From: Luzula sylvatica
Taxonomy: Eukaryota > Streptophyta > Magnoliopsida > Poales > Juncaceae
Assembly (NCBI GenBank): GCA_946800325.1
Contig: OX326961.1
Span: forward strand, 37,384,543-37,448,542
Direction: 5' to 3'
Length of the DNA stretch: 64,000 nucleotides
The notes beneath the pieces are model-generated. The model made no database searches and had not been told where the DNA came from. It saw only the letters and a list, made by a program, of their open reading frames with translations. Made by a program: the position numbers and the translations under genes. This document shows, one piece after another, positions 30,497 to 42,313 of the stretch (within the stretch, counting starts at the first letter, position 1; the number at the start of each line of letters is the position of its first letter).

Positions 30497-31935
30497 ATTT
30501 GATCATGTAATTTAATATGAAATGATAAATATATGAATAATCATGATCTAACATAAATCGAACAAATAATAATAATCCACGTTATTAGTGTAAGATGATG
30601 TAGTATTTTAAAAATGATGAAAATTAGTTGTAATATATCGTAAATGTCTACAAAATAATTATAGTTATAATAGATAAGGTTCATTCGTTCAAAAAAAATT
30701 CACCCGTTATACCTTTATAATTTAATGATTAAAATAATTATGGTGTTATGGCACAAACCATTATACAAAATTTAAAGAAGAATAAAAATTTGAGTAATTC
30801 TAATACAATTAGTGCAATCATAGTTACTCACTCGTAATATGTCAATAGTGTGATATGTAATATGTTCGTGTATAACTCGAATCAAATGTTTTTGAAGTCG
30901 GTCAAATAAAACAGAATGCACTACTAATTCGTCAATTCGACTATTCGTCAATAGATAGACTTATTTTATATATTACAGATACAACAATTAGGTATATAGA
31001 ACTATATGAATATAAAAAAAATTATTTAGAAATAACTGAAATATATATATATATATATATATATGAAAAGAAACAAATTGTATGATAATACGTGTTTTTT
31101 AACAAAATTAAAAAATACGCGAATTATTCATTAGATTGGGTAAGGAAATGTCAATACACAGAACGGGTCTAGGGGAGCTAACGGGGGGTCCCCCTCTCCC
31201 CAAGATTTGAGAAACGTATATACATGACTGCTTAATAACAGTATATATACATTAAATTAGCTAAGTATATATATACACTGAAAAAAATAGTGTAATTTCA
31301 CTTTAAATTCACAATCACTACACCAAACTCGTCTTTGTGATTTAATATACTTATTTAAATTAACTATTAAATTTGGCCCCATATATTTCATTTATGGTTT
31401 CATATTTGTCAATATATAATATTCAAAGTACGTAATTGTTCGGCAACTATATGGATGGTATTCGCGAAAGGGTATGAGTATGAGTGAAGCAAAGGTAACC
31501 ATGAACCCAAACTTCATGGATTAATTAAATTAGCTAAGTGTGCTTATCTCATGCATGACCACAATCTCATTACCAGATTCTCTGCTGATCCGTTTTTCTT
31601 CGACTAGGTAACCATTAAGTCGGTGGCCTCAGTACCAGTCCGCGTTCTTCTACCTGTCTGTAGTGTACACCGACCATGACCTTTTGTTTAGATCTAATAC
31701 TAATTTAAAGACCCAATATCTGGATCATGCATAAATTAGTGGTCAAGTTTTAATTAAGTTAATTAATGGTTCCCATTGTACGAACGGCATTACTCGTTAG
31801 ATTGGTTCAAGTTTATATTTTTAGTGGAGGGACAGCACGAGGCATGCACGTGTATCTATGTACTTAATTCTTATAAAACTCTGAAATGTCAATGTATTGC
31901 AGAACTTGCAATTATCTTTTGTGAGATGATAATAA
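30497..31935. other. Intergenic, AT-rich
   Basis: Contains a (TA)n run near 31,038-31,064. I see no supported gene. Confidence 0.5.
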
Positions 31936-31964
31936 CTAGCTTTATTCCCGCGCAATTGCGCGGG
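31936..31964 (-). mobile_element. Candidate Helitron 3' terminus
   Basis: On the minus strand a perfect 18-bp palindrome CCCGCGCAATTGCGCGGG is followed by AATAAAG and the terminus CTAG, with T outside. This is the classic plant Helitron 3' end (hairpin close to CTRR). The 5' end is not identified. Confidence 0.6.
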
Positions 31965-32014
31965 AGCCCTCGAGTTTGTCATGATTATTCGAACATCCGA
32001 GATTTGCTATATTT

Positions 32015-32460
32015 TTAACCCCCTAATTTTTTTGGATATTGTAAAAAATCCTATCACCACTCATTGTTATTTTTTATTAATTTGAAGAAAATTCATAAAC
32101 ACTTCTTAACATTTAGTGATTTAAAAAAATTTAAATTATTACATATTTTGTTTATATAATTTTAATATTCCATTCTTTATTCATACAAAACTAACATTAA
32201 ATAATAATAAATAAACACCTTGCAAATATATTCATAGAAAATATCTATTTAAACATCTACTTTTTATTTTAGTTTTCCTTTTATGTATTTTTTAATAGTT
32301 TTATGATATTTTATTTTTAAATATTTGCAAGATGTTCTTTTAATAATATTGTTGAACTTATTATAGTTTCATGTTAGTTTTTCAAGAAAAATAATACATA
32401 AGTCAAATATTTGTAATGAATGAAATATTAAAATTATATAACATATAACATATAGTAATT
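32015..32460. mobile_element. Fold-back element fragment, copy 3
   Basis: CTAATTTTTTTGGATATTG matches the outer arm of the family. Inner arms pair with each other: AACTAACATTAAATAATAA...TTGCAAATAT near 32,190-32,235 against its inverse near 32,320-32,385. Confidence 0.6.
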
Positions 32461-32549
32461 TTTTTTTAATTATTATATATTACAAAAAGTTTAAGAATTT
32501 TTTAAAATTAAAGGAAGCATTTTTTTTTAATGAATAAATATGTAAATAA

Positions 32550-32880
32550 AAAAGGACCGAAATGTAAATAAAATTTCTTTTTTACAAAGAGGCTCCTGGA
32601 CCAAAATGTAAATTTAAAACTTCGAAGGACCAAAATGCAAATATAAAGGACCAAAATGTGAAAAAAGGACCAAAATGTAATTTTTTTTTAAAAAGAGGAC
32701 CAATTTGAGGCCCCTGGACCAAAATGTAAATTGTAAAACTTCGAAGGACCAAAATGCAAATTTAAAGGACTAAAATATAAAAAAAAAGTACCAAAACGTA
32801 ATTTTTTTTTAAAAAAAGGACTAATTTGTAAATAAAAAAGAACCAAAATGTAAAAAAAAAAAATTACAAAAAAACCCCTG
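32550..32880. repeat. Short tandem array of GGACCAAAATGTAAA motifs
   Basis: At least ten diverged copies of this 15-mer lie within two larger units of about 115 bp. Both units contain CTGGACCAAAATGTAAAT followed by AAAACTTCGAAGGACCAAAA. Confidence 0.85.
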
Positions 32881-33038
32881 GCGACGTGGCTCATTGTGGG
32901 GGCAGCAAATTGTTCTACTTTAGTACTAAGGATAGATATGCATCTCTATGTGATCCCCTGAGGCCTGTTTGAAATAAAGAATTTGGGGTAGAAATTGGAT
33001 TTTTTTTTTTTAAAAAAAAAAAAAAAATTGGAATACAA

Positions 33039-33077
33039 CTAATTTTTTTCGCGTGTGATTGTGCGGGAGTTTTTGAG
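33039..33077 (-). mobile_element. Second, degenerate Helitron-like terminus
   Basis: CTAATTTTTTTCGCGTGTGATTGTGCGGGAG aligns with the terminus at 31936 (same spacing, same CGGGAG...TTGAGTTT tail), but the hairpin is imperfect. Confidence 0.4.
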
Positions 33078-33593
33078 TTTAGATAAGGTACTTTTAAAAA
33101 AATATATGTATATTTTTCTTGATCTTGACACGATTCAGTTCAGATCTAAATATGTTAATTGCGCGATGACATAATACAATACATATGAAAATTTCACAGT
33201 AAAATAACAAATAATATTACATAATTTTTAATGATAATATAACATAAATTGTATGAACGTAATATATAAATTAGGAATATTTCACAATAAAACAATACAT
33301 ATAATTACATAATTTTTAATAACACTACAAATGTAAGGATTAAAACAATATCAAGTTTGAATTAATTTAATTATTAAAAAATAACACAATAAAATGCATC
33401 GAAATGAACAAATGCATTAATTGCGCATAAAGTGTCTCGGTATGGTTTTTTTAGTCTCAGTAAATTATTATTTTTATAAATTTTACAGCAATGACCGTAT
33501 GAATTATTCAAGAGCCGGCTATCTTGAAGAATTCAAACGGTCATTACTGTACAATATGTCTATTTTTTGTACATCATCGGCAAAATCAAGAGA

Positions 33594-33630
<37 letters not shown>

Positions 33631-33648
33631 TGATGATGATGATGATGC
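33594..33648. repeat. (ACG)n(ATG)n microsatellite
   Basis: About twelve CGA units followed by about six TGA units. Poly-Asp, poly-Arg and poly-Thr reading frames across it are artefacts. Confidence 0.97.
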
Positions 33649-34680
33649 TTTTTTGTTTTGGATTTCAAATGTCGTCTATAACGTTAAACTTTGTAATTTT
33701 CGAGTTTAGCATGTCATATCGTATTTTTGTGTCTAATTCGTACTTGTGTTTCACGATTGTATTTCGTTCTGACACTTTTATTTCTATTTCATCTATGTTT
33801 ATATATTTACGTTTTTCTATGTTTATGCTTATATTTTGGTCACCTTATTGCCTTTTTTGAATTGAGATTGATATTTGTATTGGTTCATAATTTTTGGTTC
33901 GCAGTTCATAAATGTATCTGTGTTTGTCTCCATATTCAAACTTTTGTTCGTATTTGGTGTTTGTATTTTGTAACGGTGTCTCATATTCTTTTTCGAGTTT
34001 CTATTTTGTCTGTATATTTCGTGTTGTGTTTTTATGTGTAATTGTATTAGTGTTTTTGTAATTGCAATGCATAGTTCGTATTAATTATCGTGATATCGTG
34101 ATGATGATGTTTCATTGTTTAGGCTTTGACATTTCATTTGTAATGTTTAGCTTTGTGACTTTTGAGTTTAGAATGTCATTTCATGTTTGTATGCTTAATT
34201 CGTACTTGTATTTGGTGATTGTATTTCATATTTATACTTTTATCTTGATTTCATCGATGTATATGTATTTGCGTATTTGTGTATACTTAATCTTGTGTAT
34301 TGCTCATTTTATTGTCTTCTCCGAACTAAGATTGATACTCATAGTGTTCGTCATTTGTACTCCGTAGTTCGTAAATCTATTCTTGTTTGTCTTTGCACTT
34401 GTAGTTGTATATCATTTTTTATTTCTTTCGTACTTGTATTCATATTTTCTGTTTATATTTCTTGTTTGTGTTCAGTAATGGTCCCTCGTATTCATATTCA
34501 TGTTTATGTAGGGACTCTTCATTTTTGTACTTTGTAGTACACAAATCTATTAATGTTTATCTCCGTATCATAGTTGTGTTTTATGTTTTTATTTTATACT
34601 TGTATTCATATTGTGAATTTGTGTTTCATGTTTGTGTTCAGTAATGGTGTCTCGTATATGTATTTGTGCCTCTATTTCAT
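33630..34680. repeat. Diverged tandem repeat of about 460 bp, about 2.3 copies
   Basis: The order of landmarks repeats: GATGATGATG, TTGTAATTT/TTGTAATGTTTAG, GAGTTTAG.ATGTCAT, AATTCGTACTTGT, TTCATCTATG/TTCATCGATG, GAT(T)GATA, and GTAGTTCGTAAATCTAT or its variants. Copy 1 starts near 33,634, copy 2 near 34,095, and a partial copy near 34,480. Confidence 0.7.
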
Positions 34681-34690
34681 CTATATAATT

Positions 34691-35776
34691 TGAAGGGAAT
34701 TATCCCGTCCCCGAGCCCGCGCATCGGATATGAAGGCCCGGTCCGGTTCCCAAATCCCGAGATCACGCTTCGATATTGAGGGTACGATGCAAAGTAGGAT
34801 AGACGATTACCGGCGTGAAATTGATCACGCACAATGGGTTGATCGCTCGCATCATTCTCTTCTTCGGTGTCACGTTGGTGACTAGCTCGTGCGTCCCATA
34901 CCACACGTCTCCCACCGTCTTGGCACGGCTCTGGTTGTCTTTGTGCGTCCCATGTCCACACGCTTCCACAGCCTTTCACTCCTTTACTTCTCCGGTTTGA
35001 TCACAAACGAAGAGCCACAAAGTGCGAACTCCTCTACTCGTATCCACCGTGAGTCGCAGCAACTCGGTCGCAGATGCACCTGCCTAGACGATGCACCGGC
35101 GAACTTGCATTATTGTGTTTTATTCTCTAAACTGAGAAAACACCTTTTCTCTTTCTCTCTTTCTCTTCGCACTCTTTCAATAACTTGATAAGAGTCTCTC
35201 TAATTTCTGGACTGAATTAGACTTCAATTCACTTAGACTTCTTTGGACAAAATTCTGAATTCTGAATTGTCCGAATAGAAAGAGAGAAACATCCTATTTA
35301 TTCCAAAATAGGATAAGGATTGGGTGAAAGATTGTGTATATCAAATATACACTTCTAGCAACATGTTCGTTCGAACGCACCATAAGGTTCGTTCGAACCA
35401 ACTGCTTCATGTCATGAGAATGTATAAAACCATTTTATACTCGAAGTGGTCCGTTCGAACGCACCCTTATGGTTCGTTCGAACGAGCCATCTCCTCTCCC
35501 ACTTCAGTGTTAATTCCAAACATCATTTGTAGTAGTCCGTTCGAACGAACACCAATGTTGGTTCGAACGAACCACTCCCTAGAATGAATATGTGTAAAAC
35601 CATTTTACACTCGTAGCGGTCCGTTCGAACGGACCCGACGGTTAGTTCGAACGAACCACTCTCTAGAACTTAACTTTGCACGATCATATTATGCATTTAA
35701 TCAACCCATGAACATTCATGTTCATATATCCTTATATGTACACTTTTACGGTTGATCCGAAACTGTATTTCTTTCA
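34691..35776 (-). repeat. LTR of element C (A/D superfamily)
   Basis: It starts TGAAGGGAATTATCCC and ends TTTCTTTCA, followed by the lineage purine tract. It aligns with the A LTR along most of its length and carries a TCGA-centred palindrome array. In minus sense it is a 3' LTR. Confidence 0.88.
35363..35665. repeat. Palindrome array in C LTR (centre TCGA)
   Basis: About eight GTTCGTTCGAACGCAC-type sites occur in pairs, each pair spaced by five to six bases. Pairs are separated by repeats of a segment containing CATTTTACACTCGTAG or similar. The A LTR lacks this array in the same position. Confidence 0.88.
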
Positions 35777-36384
35777 GTCTCCCACTCAATTTCAGATCTA
35801 CCAAAAAGGTACTCACGCATATCCAATATACATGATCATAGAGAATATAGCTCGCATATCAAATACGCTAATACATGCACATCCTATGTGCCAACACTTG
35901 CAATCAAGCCCGACATAGTACGACTCGTTGTGTGACCATGTAGGTTCTTTTAACGATGGCAGTAGGCCGTTTTCAAGGCTCTACAAGCCCATGAGCGGGA
36001 TCTAGTCACTCCATCATGGCTACCCATGTTAACACGAAAAATGATTGTGATCATTGTGCCTATCTCAAATCGCGGTTATTAGTTCTCTTGTCAGCGATAT
36101 CCGTTAATCAAAAGGCATGGTAATAGTCATCCTTATATTTTGATTAACTATACTTATTCCTCGATTCCGAATTGAGTTAACAATTTCAATCGATATTAAC
36201 CGTTAATATCATTGACTATGGCCGTAGTTTTTGTTAATCAACTCATCGAGCGACGCCTAAGAGATATATATTCCTTTCGGAATTAACAATTCCTATCTTG
36301 GAGACTCATATTGAATTTTGTGTTTCGGACAATACCCAATGATGATCGTTTTGGCCCCCTCAAGTGTGAAGAACCTAATACCCT
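35777..36384 (-). other. 3' noncoding region of C (with internal deletion)
   Basis: It aligns with 3676-4340 of A up to CTCAAGTGTGAAGAACC, with about 70 bp missing near 36,355. The palindrome GATATTAAC-C-GTTAATATC lies near 36,192-36,210. It ends abruptly at about 36,384. Confidence 0.8.
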
Positions 36385-36867
36385 ACTCAGTTGAGAGGCA
36401 CGCGTTAACTGGGGACAAACGCGGGTTCAGGCCAAAGTCGGGCGCGTTTGTAGTCCAATTGAACGATATGAGGGCACGGTTGTGACTTAATAGTCCAAAC
36501 CAATCTGATTGGGGTTCGGAGCATAGTTAGGATGCACAAACGGAATTTGGATCATATATGATATGGTTCAATACCGAAATCCTATAAAGGATCAAGAGTC
36601 GCATTGGATGCGATTGGATTTATCCTACCTAAATAGTGAAATCCCATTTTTCGGCCAAAGTCACATGTGGGAGGATCACGAAATATGGGTCTTGAAGTGA
36701 TATTGGATTTAGAATCCCGAATCAATATTAGGGTTATTGATTTGATAAAAGTAACAAAATTCATATTATTCATATAAACATATAGAATAAGTTCGCACAT
36801 GTTAGTATCAATCTCATTTGTAATATTTTTCATTGTAGCAATCATGATATCAAGCAACACCAACTCC
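36385..36867 (+). other. 5' leader of a plus-strand copia, joined to C
   Basis: It aligns base for base with the minus strand of the A leader (about 8,330-8,760), but here it is in plus orientation. It includes the hairpin at 36415-36451 and the third core near 36653-36662. Confidence 0.82.
36415..36451 (+). other. Conserved-loop hairpin C1
   Basis: A perfect 9-bp stem ACAAACGCG/CGCGTTTGT encloses the 19-nt loop GGTTCAGGCCAAAGTCGGG. Flanks GCGTTAA.TGGGGA and TAGT.CAATTGAACGATA are shared with hairpin A1, while the stem differs by three compensatory pairs. Confidence 0.85.
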
Positions 36868-37332
36868 ATGTCGATTAGATCGGTCTTGGAAAGGGAAAAG
36901 CTGGTGGGAAAGAACTATCTTGATTGACATCGCAACTTAAGAATTATTCTTAGCCAAGAATGCAAGGGTCACGTGTTGGGCACAAAGATGGTTACTCACG
37001 CGGAAACGGCTTCAGTCGAGGATAAGGCCGCATTTGACAAACTTAAGAAGGGGTCAAATGATGTTACATGCCTCATGTTGGCATGTATGGAGGCGAACTT
37101 GCAGAAGCAATTCGAGGATTCGGATGAGTATGAGATTAACGCAACGTTCAAGAAAATGTTCCAAGAGCAAGAACGTATTGAAAGGTTCAATACGTTGAAG
37201 GAGATGGTTAACTATAAGATGCCTAGCGGATCTTTGGTTAGCACTCATGTGTTAAAGGTACAAGCGTTGATTGATCATCTCGAGAAATTGGGAGAAAAGG
37301 TGTATGTTGGGTCTCGGCATTGAGGAGCGGAT
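36868..37332 (+). pseudogene. Gag fragment of plus-strand copia
   Basis: ATG at 36868 starts MSIRSVLEREKLVGKNYLD, then a TGA at 36925-36927 stands where Trp is expected (cf. FLDWQRNL in B). The open part continues VLGTKMVTHAETASVEDKAA to DHLEKLGEKVYVG and is cut by the LTR of E at 37333. It is a UBN2-type gag. Confidence 0.9.
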
Positions 37333-37796
37333 TGAGGAGCCCGGTCCAACGCCCGATCCTGAGGACCACGTCACTGGTCCGATCCTACAAATCCTATCTA
37401 CATGCAACTACCTATGAAATTAACTCTTAATTCATAGAGAATCATACGGCATGAAATTGATCACGGAGACGGGTTGACGCTTTTGTAGGTACTGTCTTGC
37501 TCGCTTCGATTACGGTAACACGCACGTCCCACGCCCGCGCAATTCGACACCTAGATCGAAGCTCCGATTTTTCGTATACAACCGGAATTGCTCCGGTTCT
37601 CTCCGACAAGGATCACAACAGAAAGTTCCAGCCGAAACTTCTCTACTCGTATCCACCGCGAGCCTCGTCTCTCGGTTACGCGTGATTCCCCTAAAATCAC
37701 CGTAAACTTGCTCAAAACTATCAATCTCCAATGGAGTTTCCCTCAACTTGTCCAACAAGTTTTTCTCTTTCTTAGATCTGTAGAAGAAAAAATGGC

Positions 37797-37831
<35 letters not shown>

Positions 37832-38274
37832 TGCTCAGATCTTATAATCAAAGCCTCCATTAATAGGGCATTAATGAGTATCAAAACTGCCAATCCATAA
37901 TTTGGATCACAGACCGTCATGATGCACGATATGGTGCGTCGTCACAGACGTGTCATGAGTACTGGATCTAGCCGTTACATATGTGCTCCGTCATGACGGA
38001 CTGGATTGTCCGTCATGACGCACCTCCGTCATGACGCACTAGATGGTGCGTCATGACGCTATACTCACAGATTGCTCTGCACAGAAATACACTAGTGTGC
38101 GTCATGACGGACCATATGGTGCGTCATGACAGACTATGTAATTTCTGTCAGACAATGTAATTTCAGTCAGATTTGCATAATCTTATTATGCATCCAATCG
38201 TTCCGACGAACGTGTACGTTCATCTACCCTCATTTGTACAATCTACTAGTTAATCTGTAACTGTATTTCCTTCA
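37333..38274 (-). repeat. LTR of E, left (3' LTR in element sense)
   Basis: It starts TGAGGAGCCCGGTCC and ends TTTCCTTCA (942 bp), followed by the same purine tract as A and D. A (GA)n run lies at 37,800-37,828. Confidence 0.9.
37920..38135. repeat. Palindrome array in E LTR (centre CATG)
   Basis: About seven sites of the form GTNCGTCATGACGNAC. They have the same outer half-site as in B, C and F LTRs, but the centre is CATG rather than TCGA. Confidence 0.9.
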
Positions 38275-40030
38275 GTCTCCCACTCAGTTCGAGATCCAAC
38301 TAAAGAAAGTACTAGTGCACATCTCATGTACACATACCCTTAGATATTGAAATTCAAGCCTGAAATAAGACAGCTATATGTGTGAACGCGTAGGCTCGTA
38401 TCAAGCGATGGTAGTAAACTTATGCCTAAGTTTACGGGCTCATGAGAGGGATCTAGGAAGAAATCCATCATAGTTTTCCCACGTCGAAAACGAAAATGAT
38501 TGTGATCATTTATACCCATCTCGAACAATGGTGTTCAGTTCTCTTGTTCACGATATCCGTCAATCAAAAGACACGGTAATATTCATCCTTATAATTTGAT
38601 TGGCTAAACTTATGTCTCGATGCCGAATTCAATCAACAAACACAATCGATATTAATCGTTAATATCATTGACTCTGGCCAAAGATTTCGTTGATCAATTC
38701 ATCGATTGGCCTAAGGGATATCTCTTTCTCTCGAAAGGAACAATTTCTATCTTGATGACTCACATCAAATTTCGTGTTTCATATAACACCCGATCATAAT
38801 CCCATGACCATCCTGTTACAGATAGTGGATGATTATATCCAAGCATCATTACGCACGAAAAATCATCCATGATCTGAAAGAAAATATGGCTTAAGAATTA
38901 ACTTGGAAGAATTTATAAATAGGCAAATCTGCAATCAGAATTGGGCCAGTTCATAATCTGGGCATGTTCAGAATTTAGGGTTTTAACCTAATTTCAGATA
39001 ATTAGTTTTTAACCTAAATTTTGGGCTTATTCTGATTTTTATTAACTTTGGGCTTTATTCTGAAAATTAGAGTTTCTTAACCTAATTTTCGGATTTAACC
39101 TAAAATCTGCCTATATATATATTCAGAATTTCATTTTTCTCTCTCTTCTCTCTCTAATTTCTGACCTAATTCTGGCCGCCGATTTTTCCTCTTTTCCACA
39201 ATACGAATAGAGATCTGGTGAGTTTCAGAGAGAGATTTTGAGCAAAAACCTTGAGAGAAATAATCGTGACACCGGCTAGAACGGTGTTGGCGGTTCCGAT
39301 CAGACGAAATCGAGGTGGACACGAGTAGAGGGAGTGCAAGAGCAATCCTTGGTGAAGGTTCACGAGATCTGGAGAAGAAGGCGTCACGTACTAACTTGTA
39401 CGAGGTAAAATTCTGAATAACTCTTCCTTTTTGATGGTTTTTCGAACGTGATCCCGGTAGAATTAGGTTATACATGTGTAAATAATTCCGCTGCACATCT
39501 CTAATTCATGTGTATAACCCTACATGATCATCTCAAGTGTGAAGAACTAAGACCTCATTCGTTATGATTCCATCTACAATGACTAAATCATGTCATGGTA
39601 TCATATTTTTGGTCAGTCACAATATGCATGACCTAATGCATATCCATATTCCCGATTCGACAAACTCTTTGTCCTATGATTAACAAAACATAATCATCAC
39701 CTCGGCGAATATGCTAGTGTACACGTCAGTCTATTATCTTATAATAGATATACTTATCACATAAGTATCCTAATCGTGACTATGGACGTTTTTGAAATAT
39801 AACTTTTGAAAAGTGACGGTTTTACTTAACATGATCACGTATCATGTAGACACTCACACAAGTCATAAATCAAGGTTCGTGTAATCAAATTACACAACCA
39901 CACACAAGTTTTCAAATAAGAGATAAATGCAAATAAAATATAAATTTTTTGACATGCATTAATATAGAATAAGTCTTGGGTGATACATCGTTTACAACTC
40001 AACTAATCATAACAACTATTGTTTTAGATA
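38275..40030 (-). other. 3' noncoding region of E, interrupted by a solo LTR
   Basis: It aligns with A 3676-4860, D 59679-60830 and C, resuming after the solo LTR at 39525 with CTCAAGTGTGAAGAAC. The palindrome GATATTAATCGTTAATATC is at 38,648-38,666. No coding frame is supported. Confidence 0.8.
38875..39524 (+). mobile_element. Solo LTR of the B family
   Basis: It starts TGAAAGAAAATATGGC and ends TATAACCCTACA, the inverse of the B LTR, 650 bp. The 5-bp duplication TGATC is perfect at 38870-38874 and 39525-39529. A single LTR with TSD shows unequal recombination of a former full element. It lacks the TCGA palindrome array of the B LTRs. Confidence 0.93.
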
Positions 40031-40033
40031 ACT

Positions 40034-40905
40034 ACAAGAAGAGGACAACGTTGACCCAGCCAATACCGATGAAAGCGGTGAAGAACCGGCTCCCAAACGA
40101 AAGAGGAATGTGGGGGGGGGGAATCCTCAAATGCCCAAACGGAACGGGATGATAAGAGGTTTGCCTATGTGAAGGAGATGTTCGACGAAATGGATGAGCG
40201 CATGGAGCGACACGGAAGAGCAATGCATGATGCGTTTCGTGTATCTGAAGCACGGATGCTTGAGAACGTGGATCGACAATTTGCCGATCTTTACGTTCAT
40301 CTTGAGAACCGGTTCGGAACGCACCATGAATCTCAGGAGCAAGCTCCACCTTCTCCCCACCGTCCGTCTTAAATTCCTAACCCGAGCCAAATGAATTGTG
40401 ATCACCCTTGGTTGTGGTGTGTGTTGTGTCGTATTATGTTATGTTATGTCTAAGTCTTGAGTATACATGAGAGTATGTGAGAACTTATCAAAACTTTGAT
40501 GTGTGTCGGTATGATTGAACAATTAGGTCTATTGAATAATTATGTTTGATGAATAATTATGGTATTATGTCAGTAGCATAAACTTGTGCATTTCTTTTAT
40601 TATCCTATTTTGGTTTAGTGTTCATACACTCATCAGTATAAATTCTGTGAAATTTTTGTCAGTCCGTTCAGAACGCACACGGGTTCGTTCGGAACGCACA
40701 TGATCATATTTACGAGCTCATACATTCATCAATTCATTCTTTGAAGGGGAGCTCGCATTTAGGGGGAGCCTTCCGTTGATGAAGTCTCATTGGCCCGTTT
40801 GATCTCTTTCAAAATGGGGGAGAAACGATCGTACGGAAAGTTCTCAACTAAATGGTGAAACTCTCCAAACCGACAGTGTTTTGAAATTAATCAAAAGGGG
40901 GAGTT
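40034..40905 (+). pseudogene. 3' internal part of Sirevirus-like element F
   Basis: One frame ends in the open piece 40169-40372 (MKEMFDEMDERMERHGRAMH, ending APPSPHRPS), preceded by a frame-broken basic stretch PAPKRKRN. I do not recognise the domain; it looks like a short charged, helical C-terminus. Downstream, 40373-40890 is noncoding and ends in the purine tract AAAAGGGGGAG. The left boundary (about 40,034) is a deletion joint with E. Confidence 0.6.
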
Positions 40906-42313
40906 TGTTGGTTCAAATTTCCTGATAGTTTGATTATTTCAAAACACTGTCATTACTAATGTATACATCCAGAAAAGTGCAGGATAACATAGGTACGATA
41001 CGAAGATGAAGGAGGACTTGTGAAGGAGGATTTCATTGGATTACATCAAGAATCAGGACATGAAGTCTCAAGATAAACAAGAAAAGAAGAACACAAGGAA
41101 GGCCATTGGAATACATCAAGAATCAAGATGTTGAAGCCTTCCGTGAGTGGGATACGCCACAAATAAACCATAGGTACAAACCTAGTAGAACTCAAGTAAA
41201 ATCATGTTCAAAATAACAAAGAGTTCAGTCAAGCAGGAAGTGCGTTCTGAACGAACTCAAAGTCCGTTCAGAACGGACTTGCCACATATCAAAACTTTAA
41301 ACCTTGATTAGAACCAAACGTGTCACAGGGATGTGTGCGTTCGAACGAACAATCATGTCCGTTCGAACGGACAATTAGAATCCGTTCACCCACCTTCTGA
41401 GTGCGTTGAACGGACAATCCTTCCTGTGAACGGAAAAATGTAACAGGGATGTGTGCGTTCGAACGAACACACATGTGCGTTCGAACGGACAACCTGGAAT
41501 CCGTTCACCCACTTTTCAGTGCGTTGAACGGACTCTTGTTCCTGTGAACGCAAAATGCTATGTATAATTGAGTCCGTTACGAACGGACATTGTCCGTTCG
41601 AACGGACCCAAGATGTACTTGCACGTTATTTTGAAACGGCTAGTGCAAACTACAAGTGCGTTCTGAACGGACTTTATGCGTTCGAACGCACTACAAGTTT
41701 TCTGAAGGATTTCTATAGAGAGTATAAATAGAATCCTTCATGGGTCTCTCTCTCCCACTTCTTCACTTTCAAACATTCAAACCTAAAAAGAGAGAAACCC
41801 TAAGCTGTGATTATCTATATCCATTGATAGCTTGAGAAACCCTCTTTAGATCGTTGATCTACTTTCGATATTCTCCACTAATCGTATCCCACTCACGTGA
41901 CCGATCACGTTGTAGCTCGATTAGTGAAAAATTGTAATAGGCTAGTGCAACAAAGTGTAAAGAGCCTTAGCTATAGATCGATAGAAGCGTGTAAATCGAT
42001 CTAGGCAAATCCTTGTAATCGAGTTGAGTTGGAATTCAATCGAAAGCCAAAAAGAAGCACAAGGCATTCCCGGAGACGTAGGTACTCGCAAATAATTGAG
42101 TCGGTCAATTAAGCGAGTAAAGGGTGAGTTAAAGCTACAAAGCAACCACCTACCGAACTTCGTAAACAAACATCTTGTGTTAAAGTGTTTGTACGGTATC
42201 ATCTCTATCATCTAAATTATTATTTATTCCGCACCGTAAATTAGGTTTAAATCTAAACTAAGTGTAAGCTAGATTGCCAAATTTACCCCCCTCTAGGTTA
42301 GAATTAACCAACA
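40906..42313 (+). repeat. LTR of Sirevirus-like element F (3' LTR)
   Basis: It starts TGTTGGTT after a purine tract and ends AACCAACA, a terminal inversion; the tail CCCCCCTCTAG is as in S. It is 1,408 bp. The 5' LTR and nearly all of the interior are gone. Confidence 0.85.
41238..41695. repeat. Palindromes in F LTR (centres TCGA, TTCAGAA/TTCTGAA)
   Basis: Sites such as GTGCGTTCGAACGAAC, GTCCGTTCGAACGGAC and GTCCGTTCAGAACGGAC alternate with single half-sites (GTGCGTTGAACGGAC). Two more lie in the interior at 40,663-40,700. Confidence 0.88.

Noticed and set aside
33567..33860. Reading frames with poly-Arg, poly-Asp or poly-Thr
   Set aside because: They are translations of the ACG/ATG microsatellite in three frames and have no other coding support.
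38875..39524. Independent gene or enhancer between blocks of E
   Set aside because: It is the inverse of the B LTR along its length and has a perfect TSD, so it is a solo LTR.
40169..40372. Independent host gene on the plus strand
   Set aside because: It lies directly before a purine tract and LTR with no intron or promoter signal, so it is the 3' internal end of element F.
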